NCBI GenBank assembly: GCA_947564735.1
Contig: CANOEC010000016.1
Location: forward strand, 1-64,000
Direction: 5' to 3'
Source of the DNA: an uncultured Lachnospiraceae bacterium
Lineage (GTDB): Bacteria > Bacillota > Clostridia > Lachnospirales > Lachnospiraceae
Length of the DNA stretch: 64,000 nucleotides
A program made the position numbers and the translations under genes. The notes beneath the pieces are model-generated. The model worked only from the letters and a program-made list of their open reading frames with translations, was not told the DNA's origin and ran no database searches. The stretch's first letter is position 1, and each line of letters begins with the position of its first letter. Shown here piece after piece: positions 51,434-60,675 of this stretch.

Positions 51434-52225
51434 TTACACAATAACTTTCTTCGGGCACTTCTCCTTGCAGGCACCGCATCCGATACACTTCTCTTGATCG
51501 ATCGTCGCATGGAAATCCTCAATCGTAATCGCATCTGCAGGACAATTTCTCTTACAGAGCTGACAGGCAATACAGCCCACATCGCACGCTTTGATGGTCG
51601 CCGGTCCCTTTTCTTTGGAGCTGCACGCAACCACATGCTTCGCGTCGTAGGGAATTAGCGTAATCAGATTCTTAGGACATACTGCAATACATTTACCACA
51701 CGCTTTGCAGGCTTCTTTATCCACCACTGCCACGCCGTTTACTACATGAATCGCATCAAAGGGACACACTTTTACACAGCTTCCAAAACCAAGACAACCG
51801 TCATTGCAGGATTTCGGTCCGCCGTTCGGCACAAAGGACAGCATACGGCAGTCCTCGATACCGGTATAGTCATAGTCCCTCCTCGTGCGCTCTTTATCTC
51901 CCTGACATCTGACAAAAGCGACCTGCCTTGCACTGTCCTTTGCTTCCACACCCATAATCTGCGCAATCTGTTTGCCGACTTTCTCACCGCCTACCGGACA
52001 GGCATTCACAGGAGCCTCCCCTTTCGCGATTGCAGCCGCAAGACCAGAACAGCCTGCATAACCGCATCCGCCGCAGTTATTGCCCGGCAGAACACCCAAT
52101 ACGGCTTCTTCTTTCTCATCAACTTCCACTTTAAATTTGATGCCGGCAATGCCTAGAAACAGTCCCACGAAAAGACCTACTGCTCCAACCACCAGCGTCG
52201 CCATCAAAATTCCGGTTATATTCAT
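51434..52225 (-). CDS. rnfB: Rnf complex subunit RnfB (ferredoxin-binding Fe-S protein)
   Basis: The electron-entry subunit of the Rnf ferredoxin:NAD+ oxidoreductase. The 263-aa protein has an N-terminal membrane anchor (about 5-27), an Fe-S binding domain (CGGCGYAGCSGL, about 52-63), and four 4Fe-4S motifs: CNDGCLGFGSCVKVCPF, CKACGKCIAVCPKN, CDVGCIACQLCKRNCP and CIGCGACKEKCPK. It is the last rnf gene, 25 bp downstream of rnfA. Confidence 0.96.
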   Translation of the reverse strand: MNITGILMATLVVGAVGLFVGLFLGIAGIKFKVEVDEKEEAVLGVLPGNNCGGCGYAGCSGLAAAIAKGEAPVNACPVGGEKVGKQIAQIMGVEAKDSARQVAFVRCQGDKERTRRDYDYTGIEDCRMLSFVPNGGPKSCNDGCLGFGSCVKVCPFDAIHVVNGVAVVDKEACKACGKCIAVCPKNLITLIPYDAKHVVACSSKEKGPATIKACDVGCIACQLCKRNCPADAITIEDFHATIDQEKCIGCGACKEKCPKKVIV

Positions 52226-52250
52226 ATTTCTACCTCACTTCATATCAAAA

Positions 52251-52829
52251 TCATAACAGCCCGGAGAATCCGCAGAATGCAATCGCCATCAATCCCGCCG
52301 TCACAAGAACGATTGGCATACCCTTAAAAGATTCCGGTATATCATTATAGGTCATCTTCTCTCTGATACCTGCCAGAATTACGATTGAAATGGTAAATCC
52401 TACCGCAGTCGCAAATCCATTCACGATTCCGGTGCCGATGCCATAGTTCTTCTGTACATTCGTGAGCGCCACGCCAAGCACCGCACAGTTAGTCGTAATC
52501 AGCGGCAGATACACGCCCAGCGACTGATACAGGGACGGGATAAATTTCTTAAGAAACATCTCCACAAACTGCACAAGCGCCGCTATCACAAGAATAAATA
52601 CGATGGTCTGCAAATATGTGATGTGCAGAGGCACTAAAATGTATTTGTAGATTACGCCTGCCACCGCCGAAGCCAGTGTGATAACAAAGATAACTGCCAC
52701 ACCCATACCGGTCGCCGTCTCAGTCTTCTTAGAAACGCCGAGGAACGGGCACAAACCAAGGAACTGGCTCAAAACTACATTATTTACCAACGAGGATGCA
52801 ATTAAAATCACGAGTAAATCTTTAACCAT
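52251..52829 (-). CDS. rnfA: Rnf complex membrane subunit RnfA
   Basis: A 192-aa membrane subunit with six predicted membrane segments, homologous to RnfE and NqrE. The opening LLVILIASSLVNNVVLSQFLGLCPFLGVS carries the conserved Cys ligand region for the shared 2Fe-2S cluster. TNCAVLGVALTN holds the second Cys. The start at 52829 has GGAGG 9 nt upstream; an ATG at 52838 directly abuts that site. Its first 8 bp overlap the end of rnfE, indicating translational coupling. Confidence 0.95.
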   Translation of the reverse strand: MVKDLLVILIASSLVNNVVLSQFLGLCPFLGVSKKTETATGMGVAVIFVITLASAVAGVIYKYILVPLHITYLQTIVFILVIAALVQFVEMFLKKFIPSLYQSLGVYLPLITTNCAVLGVALTNVQKNYGIGTGIVNGFATAVGFTISIVILAGIREKMTYNDIPESFKGMPIVLVTAGLMAIAFCGFSGLL

Positions 52830-53598
52830 TCTTCTCATCCTCCTTCGTCACTTTTATTTCTACATTTTTTCTTTCCGCGGACACTTTTGCATCGGCACTG
52901 TCCGCCTTCTCGTCATAGAGTCTATGTGCACAGCCACTGTCGGAACAGTTCATACAATCAGAATTACAGCCGGATTGAATCTTAGACATATCTTTGCCTT
53001 TCTTCTCTCCATTTATCTTCACTTTATTCTGAATCGCCGTCAGAACCGCCAGTACGAAGAATGCTCCCGGCGCCATAATGAAAATACTCACCGGAACAAA
53101 ACTGTCCGGCATCACATGAATACCGAATAACTCACCGGCGCCTAACAGCTCCCTCACCGCACCAATACATGTAAGCGCCGCCGAAAAACCAAGTCCCATA
53201 CCGATTCCGTCAAACAAGGAAGGAATGACCGGATTCTTATAGGCATATGCCTCCGCACGTCCTAGTATAATACAGTTTACAACGATAAGCGGAATATAAA
53301 TTCCAAGTGCATCATACAGAAACGGAAGAAATCCCTGTAATAATAACTCCACCATCGTCACAAAGGACGCAATAATCACAATGAATGCCGGAATACGCAC
53401 CTTATCCGGTATGATGTTCCTAAGCAGGGAAATAAACACGTTACTCAGCGCGAGCACCACCATCGTCGTAAGTCCCATGCCCAACCCATTGATTGCCGAA
53501 GTCGTGACCGCCAGCGTGGGACACATACCAAGCATCAATACAAAGGTCGGATTTTCTTTCACAATACCATTGACAAGACGTTCTTTTACATTATTCAT
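52822..53598 (-). CDS. rnfE: Rnf complex membrane subunit RnfE with Cys-rich C-terminal tail
   Basis: A 258-aa membrane subunit, paralogous to RnfA, with about six membrane segments. LMLGMCPTLAVTTSAINGLGMG and VVNCIILGRAEAYAYKN carry the conserved cluster-ligand Cys residues. Usual RnfE ends near the sixth segment, at about 205-210 residues. Here about 50 extra residues follow, with four or five closely spaced Cys (GCNSDCMNCSDSGCAHR) and then a Lys/Glu/Asp-rich tail. The extension looks like a small metal or Fe-S motif on the cytoplasmic side. The start at 53598 is set by GGAGG 8 nt upstream, and the first codons overlap the rnfG end by 8 bp. Confidence 0.93.
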   Translation of the reverse strand: MNNVKERLVNGIVKENPTFVLMLGMCPTLAVTTSAINGLGMGLTTMVVLALSNVFISLLRNIIPDKVRIPAFIVIIASFVTMVELLLQGFLPFLYDALGIYIPLIVVNCIILGRAEAYAYKNPVIPSLFDGIGMGLGFSAALTCIGAVRELLGAGELFGIHVMPDSFVPVSIFIMAPGAFFVLAVLTAIQNKVKINGEKKGKDMSKIQSGCNSDCMNCSDSGCAHRLYDEKADSADAKVSAERKNVEIKVTKEDEKNG

Positions 53599-54199
53599 TC
53601 TCACTACCTCCTCCCAACTGAGTCTGGAAATAGTATAATCCTGCATTGACTCCATTGGTCACTGCATTCGTCGTAATCGTTGCACCGGAGATGGCGTCAA
53701 TCTGGCTCTCTGAGGCTGCGCCAGTCTTGGTATATTCAAACTTTTCTACCTGCTTTCCGGCAAACTGCGGCTGCAATACGTCCTCCGCCTGCATACCAAG
53801 ACCCGCCGTCTCTGAGATGGACAGAATCGAAATCCCATTGACCGTACCATCCATACGTATTCCGATAGAAAATTGTATGTCTCCGCCATATCCTTCCTTC
53901 GTTGTCACTGTAATCACATATCCAAGCAGGCTGCCCGATGCATCCTTTGCCTCCATCACTTCATCCACACTCTCCTGTGCATATCCGGCATCATTCCATG
54001 CGGTAACGTCCACCGGATTTACTGCTATCATTCCGAAGGATGCGGCGTCCTGAAAGACTTCCTGACACGCTTCCTGCTTCGCCAACGCTTCCTGCTTCGC
54101 AATCGGATCCTTTGTAATCTGATAGACAAACCCAAGCAGAAGTCCGGCAACTACCGTAATTGCCAACATGATTCCGGTATTTTTCATCATTTCTTTCAT
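53591..54199 (-). CDS. rnfG: Rnf complex flavoprotein subunit RnfG
   Basis: A 202-aa subunit with one N-terminal membrane segment (about 7-25) and an extracytoplasmic FMN-binding domain. The flavin attachment motif SGAT lies in DAISGATITTNAVTNGV near the C terminus, where FMN is attached covalently to Thr. The attachment is carried out by ApbE, encoded at 44673. GGAG lies about 8 nt before the ATG, and the start overlaps the rnfD stop by 4 bp. Confidence 0.95.
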   Translation of the reverse strand: MKEMMKNTGIMLAITVVAGLLLGFVYQITKDPIAKQEALAKQEACQEVFQDAASFGMIAVNPVDVTAWNDAGYAQESVDEVMEAKDASGSLLGYVITVTTKEGYGGDIQFSIGIRMDGTVNGISILSISETAGLGMQAEDVLQPQFAGKQVEKFEYTKTGAASESQIDAISGATITTNAVTNGVNAGLYYFQTQLGGGSENE

Positions 54200-55128
54200 G
54201 CTTTTTCTCCTCCTTTACCAAATGCTTTCGGAAGAGTTATCTTCTCAATAAGCGGCACCAGTAAGTTGCCGATAATAATCGCGTAGGACACCCCTTCTGA
54301 AGAAGGTCCAAACAGCCGGAAGATGCCCGTCAGAATACCAAGCAGAATACCGAAAAGATACTGACCGTTCTTTGTGATTGGTCTGGTCACATAGTCCGTC
54401 GCCATGAAAAAAGCGCCAAGCATCAGACCGCCTCCCGCTAAATGCGCGGAGAGATATGCCGCATCTAATCCATGTCCGCCAAAGATGCTGATAAAAATTA
54501 CAAAGCTCACGATGTAGCTTCCGGGAATGCGCAAGTCAATCACACCCATCAAAATCAGGAAACATGCACCGAGCACAATGGCAATCATGGATGTCTCGCC
54601 AATCGTGCCTGCCGTTTTTCCGATGACCATGTTGAGGATATTCACACTGGCGCCGCTTTTTAAATCGGCAAGCGGCGTCGCGCCCGTATAGGCGTCACAA
54701 TCAAAATTCGTCATAATGGACGTGAAGGAAATCAGTAAAAAACATCTCGCGCCGAGCGCCGGATTCATAAAATTCTGCCCCAGCCCTCCGAACAGCATCT
54801 TCACTACTAAAATGGCGAACACACCGCCCACCACGCCAATCCACCATGGCGCGGACACCGGAAGATTGAGCGCCAGCAGCAAGCCGGTCACCACTGCCGA
54901 GTAATCTCCGATCGTTACTTTCTTTTTACATATTTTCTCAAAAGCGAATTCTGTCAGCACGGTAGTCGCCACCGTGATTACGATTGTAATCAACGCTTTC
55001 AAGCCAAAGTTATAAATACCAAATCCCGCTGCCGGAAGAAGGGCGATCACAACAGCCAGCATAATATTGCCCGTGGTTGTTTTTGACCTGACATGGGGAT
55101 TGGATGACACTTTCATTAAATCACTCAT
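54196..55128 (-). CDS. rnfD: Rnf complex membrane flavoprotein RnfD
   Basis: A 310-aa membrane protein with about nine or ten membrane segments, homologous to NqrB. The FMN-attachment motif TGAT is in CDAYTGATPLADLKSG (about 155). The other conserved block, QNFMNPALGARCFLLISF, is present. RnfD is the presumed ion-translocating subunit. It follows rnfC by 24 bp and overlaps rnfG by 4 bp. Confidence 0.95.
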   Translation of the reverse strand: MSDLMKVSSNPHVRSKTTTGNIMLAVVIALLPAAGFGIYNFGLKALITIVITVATTVLTEFAFEKICKKKVTIGDYSAVVTGLLLALNLPVSAPWWIGVVGGVFAILVVKMLFGGLGQNFMNPALGARCFLLISFTSIMTNFDCDAYTGATPLADLKSGASVNILNMVIGKTAGTIGETSMIAIVLGACFLILMGVIDLRIPGSYIVSFVIFISIFGGHGLDAAYLSAHLAGGGLMLGAFFMATDYVTRPITKNGQYLFGILLGILTGIFRLFGPSSEGVSYAIIIGNLLVPLIEKITLPKAFGKGGEKA

Positions 55129-55152
55129 ATCTTTATATGTACTCCTTTCTTC

Positions 55153-56469
55153 CTACTTTTTCTTCTTGGCAAGCTGAATCTTACGCATAGACTTAATCGA
55201 TTGTGTCAGCGGACGTTTCGCCGGACATACAAAGCTGCAGCAGCCGCACTCGACACACTCTAAACCGTCAAGCGCAAGAAATTCCTCTTCTGCATAATTC
55301 TGTGCGTAAACTGCAAGCTTGTTCGGCACCAGACGGCTCGGACACGCCTCGACGCATCTCCCGCACTTGATACATGCGCTTGGCTCCATACGCGATACGT
55401 CGTCTTCTGTCAGACACAGAAGCGCTGACGCCGTCTTGGTCGTCGGAACGTCAAGGTCAAAAATGCCAAATCCCATCATCGGACCTCCGGAGACAATCTT
55501 AACCGGTTCCTTCTTAAAACCGCCCGCCTCCTCAATCAACTCATGATAATTCGTACCTATCCGCACAATGAAGTTTCTTGGGTCCGCCACCGCGTCACCT
55601 GTAACGGTCACTATCCTGTTCATCAGCGGTTTACCTTCGTATACCGCATGATAAATCGCTACGATAGTATCCACATTATTAACCACGCATCCTGCATCCG
55701 CCGGAAGCATCTTTGAATTGATCGCCCTGCCGGTTGTCGCATAGATAATCTGTCGCTCCGCGCCCTGCGGATATTTGGTCTTTAACGCCTTGACACTGAT
55801 ACGCGGCTCATCCTTGGTGAGATTTTTTAATATTTCTACACAGTCGGGCTTATTATCCTCCACCGCCAGTATGCCTCTCGCATTTTCAAATAGCTGTAAG
55901 GAAACCTTCAGCCCCTTAATCAGTTTCTCCGGCTCTTCAATCATTCTCCTGTAATCAGAGGTCAGATACGGCTCGCACTCCGCACAGTTTGCAATCACAA
56001 ACTCAATCTTCTCCGGCTCCTTGGGAGATAGCTTGACATGCGTCGGAAATCCTGCTCCGCCCATACCGACAATGCCCGCTTCCTTAATCCGTTCAATAAT
56101 CTCCTCTCTTGTCATCTCCTCTAACGGTTTCACTTCCGGATATTCCACTTCCTCATACAATCCGTCATTTTCGATGACAATACTCATTACATTATCTCCC
56201 GTGACTACCCGCCTCGGTTCAATCGCTTTGACAGTACCCGATACGGTTGCGTATACCGGTGCAGACACATAGCCTCCCGCTTCAGCAATCTTTTGTCCGG
56301 TCAGTACATGGTCGCCTTTTTCCACAATTGGTTTCGCCGGCGCACCGATATGCTGCGATAACGGGTAAACCAGATCGCCCTTTGGCAGTACTGCCTTAAT
56401 CGGTTTGTCCTTGGACAATTCTTTCCCGTCATAGGGATGAATGCCGCCTTGAAATGTTCGTTTTGCCAT
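55153..56469 (-). CDS. rnfC: Rnf complex NADH-binding subunit RnfC
   Basis: The peripheral NADH dehydrogenase subunit, 438 aa. Domains in order: a barrel-sandwich start (HIGAPAKPIVEKGDHVLTGQKIAEA), the flavin/NADH-binding region GMGGAGFPTHVKLSP (about 135-150), an SLBB region (RIGTNYHELIEEAGG), and two 4Fe-4S motifs (CIKCGRCVEACPSRLVP and CVECGCCSFVCPAKRPL, about 368-420). It is the first gene of rnfCDGEAB. The complex couples reduced ferredoxin and NAD+ to Na+ or H+ export. No strong promoter is evident upstream. Confidence 0.96.
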   Translation of the reverse strand: MAKRTFQGGIHPYDGKELSKDKPIKAVLPKGDLVYPLSQHIGAPAKPIVEKGDHVLTGQKIAEAGGYVSAPVYATVSGTVKAIEPRRVVTGDNVMSIVIENDGLYEEVEYPEVKPLEEMTREEIIERIKEAGIVGMGGAGFPTHVKLSPKEPEKIEFVIANCAECEPYLTSDYRRMIEEPEKLIKGLKVSLQLFENARGILAVEDNKPDCVEILKNLTKDEPRISVKALKTKYPQGAERQIIYATTGRAINSKMLPADAGCVVNNVDTIVAIYHAVYEGKPLMNRIVTVTGDAVADPRNFIVRIGTNYHELIEEAGGFKKEPVKIVSGGPMMGFGIFDLDVPTTKTASALLCLTEDDVSRMEPSACIKCGRCVEACPSRLVPNKLAVYAQNYAEEEFLALDGLECVECGCCSFVCPAKRPLTQSIKSMRKIQLAKKKK

Positions 56470-56677
56470 TCTTTGCCCCTCTTTCTATATAGTATCATTC
56501 AATTCCCGTACATCACTGCCAAATAGAGTTATAAATACCCGCTGGCAGAATACACAAGAATAATTATCATCTGTAAAAGCTTACTCTATAAATATACTAT
56601 TATTCGACGAAAAAAACTACTGTTATTTCAAAAAATATGTTAGTATATACCTAAGTTATTTGTAATAGGAGAACATT
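56470..56677. promoter_or_regulatory. Divergent intergenic region between rnfC and the YprB-like gene
   Basis: This 208-bp AT-rich gap must hold promoters for both the rnf operon (minus) and the nuclease gene (plus). The minus strand shows only partial matches (TTGTGT, 17 bp, TTATAA). An inverted repeat, CTGCCA/TGGCAG with 22 bp between, lies near the middle and could be an operator. No riboswitch is seen. Confidence 0.4.
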
Positions 56678-57781
56678 ATGCGCACGATTAATCAAACCTT
56701 AGAAAACTTTGCGATACAATACCCTTTGGAGCGGATTGCTCCCCTTGATAAACTATTGTTTATTGATATTGAAACGACCGGATTTACCGCAAAAAACTCC
56801 TCCCTGTATCTGATTGGGGCGGCTTATTACTATTCTGGCTGCTGGCATATCAAACAATGGTTTGCCACAAATTATAGCGATGAGAAAGCTCTGCTGGAAG
56901 ACTTCTTTCCATTTGCTACAGATTTTACGCATTTGATTCATTTTAACGGCAATAATTTCGACCTGCCTTATCTGCTTCAGAAATGTGAAATGTACAAGCT
57001 TCCCTACCATTTTGACGATTTTGAAGGAATCGATATTTATAAACGAATATCCCCTTATAAATTCTTTCTGCATACGCCCAACTGCAAGCAAAAAACTTTA
57101 GAAGAACTGCTCGGAATTGATAGGGAAGACATCTACAACGGCGGAGAATTGATAGGTATCTACCATGATTATGTGAAAAAACCATCGGAGGAGGCGTACC
57201 GCTTTCTGCTTCTCCACAACAGCGATGATATGAAAGGAATGCTGCAGATTTTGCCGCTCCTCGCCTTCTATGATTTATTTAACTGTCCTCTCAAAGCGAA
57301 AAAAGTACAATCCAACCGCTATGTCGATTATCATGGACATGACAGACAGGAGCTTTTGATGAAACTGGAACTGCCCACTTCTCTTCCGCTCGCCATAGCC
57401 AATCTGTCGAACGGATGTTACTTCAGCGGCGAGGCAGATGAGGGAATCCTGAAAGTCCCGGTTTATGAAGAGGAAATGAAATACTTTTATTCTAACTATA
57501 AAGACTACTACTATCTTCCAAAAGAAGATGTGGCGCTCCACAAGTCCGTCGCTTCTTTCGTAGATAAAGAACATCGCACGCAGGCGTCCGCCGCCACATG
57601 TTATACGCGCAAATACGCCACTTACCTGCCACAGTGGGACATCTTTATGGAGCCTTTCTTTAAGAGGGATTACAAGAGTAAAGATTTATTCTTTGAATTG
57701 ACGGATGACATCAAGAAAGACCGGGCGCTGTTCTCACGATATGCGCAATATCTGCTTGGCAGAATGGCAAAGACATACTGA
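56678..57781 (+). CDS. YprB-like ribonuclease H-like exonuclease
   Basis: A 367-aa protein with an RNase H-fold exonuclease domain (about 20-190) of the YprB family. The acidic catalytic motifs are FIDIETTGF (about 29-37), HFNGNNFDLPYLL (about 88-100) and a late LLLHNSDDMKGMLQIL (about 180-195). C-terminal segments of about 170 residues look mixed alpha/beta without a named domain (CYFSGEADEGILKVPVYEEEMKYFYSNYKDYYYL). YprB-type proteins are DNA-processing exonucleases. In Bacillus, yprB lies next to the helicase gene yprA; no such neighbour is present here. The gene is divergent from rnfC and ends in a strong terminator. Confidence 0.85.
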   Translation: MRTINQTLENFAIQYPLERIAPLDKLLFIDIETTGFTAKNSSLYLIGAAYYYSGCWHIKQWFATNYSDEKALLEDFFPFATDFTHLIHFNGNNFDLPYLLQKCEMYKLPYHFDDFEGIDIYKRISPYKFFLHTPNCKQKTLEELLGIDREDIYNGGELIGIYHDYVKKPSEEAYRFLLLHNSDDMKGMLQILPLLAFYDLFNCPLKAKKVQSNRYVDYHGHDRQELLMKLELPTSLPLAIANLSNGCYFSGEADEGILKVPVYEEEMKYFYSNYKDYYYLPKEDVALHKSVASFVDKEHRTQASAATCYTRKYATYLPQWDIFMEPFFKRDYKSKDLFFELTDDIKKDRALFSRYAQYLLGRMAKTY

Positions 57782-57821
57782 TTCATCCGTGCATTGCAAA
57801 AAGCCGGACATCATATACAAC

Positions 57822-57855
57822 AGGGACGCTTCCTTCCGGAAACGTCCCCTTTTTC
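57822..57855 (+). terminator. Intrinsic terminator of the YprB-like gene
   Basis: GGGACG(C)TTCC pairs with GGAA(A)CGTCCC (57823-57848) and is followed by CTTTTTC. It lies 40 bp past the stop codon, between convergent genes. Confidence 0.85.
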
Positions 57856-57878
57856 ATTTCTTAAATACCTATACAGTT

Positions 57879-58658
57879 CTACATCGGTCTCTGATAGAAG
57901 AAAGAGTTCTTCCTCTCAAAACCAACTTCCTTATGATTGATAATTTGTTCCGTACTTCCGATAAACAGGTATCCGCCCGGCTTCAGGCTCTTCTGGAACT
58001 TGCGGAACACTTCATCCTTTGCTTCCTCAGTAAAGTAAATCAGCACGTTACGACATACAATCAGATGATAATCCGTCGGATATGTATCTTTTAACAGATT
58101 GTGCTCCTTAAACTCTACTCTTGCTTTCACCTCATCGGAAATCTGATAGGACGGTCCGATTTTTGTAAAGAATTTCTTCTTCAAATCATCCGGCACCCCG
58201 GCAACGCTCTTCTCCGAATATAGCCCTGCTTTTGCCTTGGCAATCACCTGCTTATCCAAATCTGTTGCATAAATTCTAATCTGGTTCAGAGATAAATGCT
58301 TAGAAAGCGCCATAACAAGGGAATACGGCTCGTCACCCGTAGAGCACGCAGCACTCCAAATCTTGAGATTGTTACCGTAACGCTTAATCAAATCGGGGAA
58401 AATCTCTTGATCCAGCAATTTCCACTGATCGGGATTACGATAAAACTCGGATACATTAATTGTCAGATAATTTACAAACTCTTCAAACATGTTACGGTCT
58501 GATTTTAAAGCCGCCACATATTTATCATACCCAACAACTTTGTTTTTTGCAATCAGCGTATCAATTCGACGTTTCATCTGCTTTTCTTTATAAGCATTCA
58601 AATCAATCTTCGTCAAATCGTAAATCGCTTTTTTGAAATACTCATAATCATATGCCAT
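57879..58658 (-). CDS. cheR: CheR-type protein-glutamate methyltransferase (orphan)
   Basis: Methylates glutamates of chemoreceptors using S-adenosylmethionine. The 259-aa protein has the N-terminal helical domain (about 1-75, with MKRRIDTLIAK) and the SAM-binding Rossmann fold (about 80-259), IWSAACSTGDEPYSLVM being the SAM loop. RNVLIYFTEE and KPGGYLFIGSTE are also typical. There is no pentapeptide-binding or TPR extension. No other chemotaxis or flagellar genes are in the window, so its target is unclear; a receptor elsewhere or another protein is possible. ATG at 58658 is favoured over a GTG at 58667. Confidence 0.93.
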   Translation of the reverse strand: MAYDYEYFKKAIYDLTKIDLNAYKEKQMKRRIDTLIAKNKVVGYDKYVAALKSDRNMFEEFVNYLTINVSEFYRNPDQWKLLDQEIFPDLIKRYGNNLKIWSAACSTGDEPYSLVMALSKHLSLNQIRIYATDLDKQVIAKAKAGLYSEKSVAGVPDDLKKKFFTKIGPSYQISDEVKARVEFKEHNLLKDTYPTDYHLIVCRNVLIYFTEEAKDEVFRKFQKSLKPGGYLFIGSTEQIINHKEVGFERKNSFFYQRPM

Positions 58659-58694
58659 AATCTTCACCGCCTGTTAATTATCTTATTTTTTATT

Positions 58695-59846
58695 TTAAGC
58701 CTCTGCATCTTCATCAGCCGCTTCATTTGCTATCATTGCTTCAATATCTACGGAAGCAATATCCGCATCATCTTCTTTCTGTTCTTCCGGTTCGGAAGCA
58801 AACATTGCCTTCACACTCAGACTAATCTTCTTGTCGGTCTCGTTGAAATCTACCACCTTAGCCGTTACCTCTTCGCCAACCTTCAGTACATCAGCAGGTT
58901 TCTCAATATGCTCTTTAGAAATCTGTGATACATGAAGCAGTGCGTCAATTCCGGCTTCCAGCTCGATAAATGCACCGAAATCCGTCATGCGTGCAACCTT
59001 CCCCGTCACTACGTTGCCAATTGCATATTTGCTTGCGGCATCCTTCCAAGGATTCTCATCCTCAAATTTAAGACTAAGCGCAATCTTGGTGCCGGAAATC
59101 TCTTTAATCAGAACTTTCACGACGTCACCAACCTTAAATACCTTCTTCGGATTCTCCACTCTGCCCCATGACATCTCTGAAATATGGAGCAGACCGTCAC
59201 AGCCGCCTAAATCAATGAACGCACCAAAATCCGTCACATTCTTAACCGTTCCTTCTACTGTATCGCCCACTTTAATCGTCTCGAACAGTTTCTTCTGTAA
59301 TTCGGCTTTCTCAGCCATGATAAGCTGTTTTCTGTCACCGATATAACGTCTTCTCTTCGGATTGTATTCACTGATTACGAACTCAATCTCCTGTCCGGCA
59401 TATTTGTTCAAATCTTTCTCATAAGTATCGGATACAAGGCTTGCAGGAATAAAGATTCTTACTTCCTCCACGACAACGCTCAGACCGCCGTCGAGTACCT
59501 GCGCAACTTTTGCCTTCAGCACCTCTCTGTTATTATATGCTTCCTCAATCCTCTTATTGCCTCTGTCTGCGGCAAGACGTTTATAAGTAAGAAGAACTTG
59601 TCCCTCACCGTCGTTTACCTTAAGTACCTTCACTTCCATCGTATCGCCGGGTTTGGTAACGGTTGTCAAATCTACGTTGGGTTCATTTGTATATTCATTT
59701 CTGGTAAGAACACCATCTGATTTATATCCGATGTTGAGAATAATCTCTTCCGGCTTCACATCAATAACGGTACCTTCAACAACCTCTCCTGTGTGTATTG
59801 TCTTAAATGATTCTTCTAACATTTGTTCAAAAGTTAACTCTGACAT
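58695..59846 (-). CDS. rpsA: Ribosomal protein S1 homologue
   Basis: A 383-aa RNA-binding protein with four S1 domains at about 16-85, 103-168, 189-257 and 274-343 (for example GTVKNVTDFGAFIDLGGCDGLLHISEMSW). It has two fewer repeats than E. coli S1, as usual for Firmicutes. An acidic tail closes it. The start at 59846 has GGAGG 9 nt upstream. It overlaps the end of ispH by 20 bp, so the two are translationally coupled. In several Clostridia, ispH and this gene are fused into one polypeptide. Confidence 0.94.
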   Translation of the reverse strand: MSELTFEQMLEESFKTIHTGEVVEGTVIDVKPEEIILNIGYKSDGVLTRNEYTNEPNVDLTTVTKPGDTMEVKVLKVNDGEGQVLLTYKRLAADRGNKRIEEAYNNREVLKAKVAQVLDGGLSVVVEEVRIFIPASLVSDTYEKDLNKYAGQEIEFVISEYNPKRRRYIGDRKQLIMAEKAELQKKLFETIKVGDTVEGTVKNVTDFGAFIDLGGCDGLLHISEMSWGRVENPKKVFKVGDVVKVLIKEISGTKIALSLKFEDENPWKDAASKYAIGNVVTGKVARMTDFGAFIELEAGIDALLHVSQISKEHIEKPADVLKVGEEVTAKVVDFNETDKKISLSVKAMFASEPEEQKEDDADIASVDIEAMIANEAADEDAEA

Positions 59847-60675
59847 AATTTTGAACCTCCTCGATAATATTGTTTGGGGTCGAAGCCCCTGCTGTAATAC
59901 CCACCAGTCGGACAGATTTAGGTAAATCAAGATGCAAGTCGTCGAGCGTCTGTATGAAATATGTGTTTACACACTCCTGCCTGCAGATCTCATATAGCTT
60001 CCGTGTATTAGAACTATGATTACCACCTATTACTATCATAACATCGACCGTCGCGGCTATTTTTCTAGCCTCAGCCTGTCGCACTTCCGTAGCGTTACAT
60101 ATAGTATTCACAACATAAACATTGTACCCTTTTTCCATGAAAATTTCAACCATATCTTGAAATTTATTGTAGTTAAATGTCGTCTGGGAAACAATACAAA
60201 TCTCTTCGTCCTTCCCGCACACAAAATCACGCGCTTCTTCAAGCGATTCTATCACGGTCGTCGGCTTTGTTGACCAGCCCATGATTCCTTCTACTTCCGG
60301 ATGTCCCGCATTGCCGATGATCACAATTTTTTTACCCGCTTTGCTCTCTGTTTCCACGATATTATGAATGCGTTTCACAAAGGGGCAGGTGGCATCCACA
60401 CACACTAACCCCTGCTTTTGTATCATCTCGCAGACCCTTTTGGGTACACCGTGGGAACGTATGACCACGGTTCCTTCCGTAATCGTCTGAAGCTGTTCTT
60501 CGTTTTCAATGACTTTCACGCCTTTTTGCTCCAAATCTTTTACAACTTCTTCGTTATGGATAATCGGACCGTAGGTGTAAATCGCTTTTCCCATATCCGC
60601 CTGCTCATACACCTGCTCTACCGCTCTCTTTACCCCGAAACAGAACCCGGCATGTTCGGCTAAAATCACTTCCAT
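59827..60675 (-). CDS. ispH: 4-hydroxy-3-methylbut-2-enyl diphosphate reductase
   Basis: The last enzyme of the MEP isoprenoid pathway, yielding IPP and DMAPP with a 4Fe-4S cluster. The 282-aa protein has the three cluster Cys: HAGFCFGVKRAV (about 12), VDATCPFVKRIH (about 96) and VNTICNATEVRQAE (about 193). VIGGNHSSNTRKL and GITAGASTPNN are also family signatures. Its last 20 bp overlap rpsA. It is 94 bp downstream of cmk in the block cmk-ispH-rpsA seen in many Clostridia. Confidence 0.97.
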   Translation of the reverse strand: MEVILAEHAGFCFGVKRAVEQVYEQADMGKAIYTYGPIIHNEEVVKDLEQKGVKVIENEEQLQTITEGTVVIRSHGVPKRVCEMIQKQGLVCVDATCPFVKRIHNIVETESKAGKKIVIIGNAGHPEVEGIMGWSTKPTTVIESLEEARDFVCGKDEEICIVSQTTFNYNKFQDMVEIFMEKGYNVYVVNTICNATEVRQAEARKIAATVDVMIVIGGNHSSNTRKLYEICRQECVNTYFIQTLDDLHLDLPKSVRLVGITAGASTPNNIIEEVQNYVRVNF

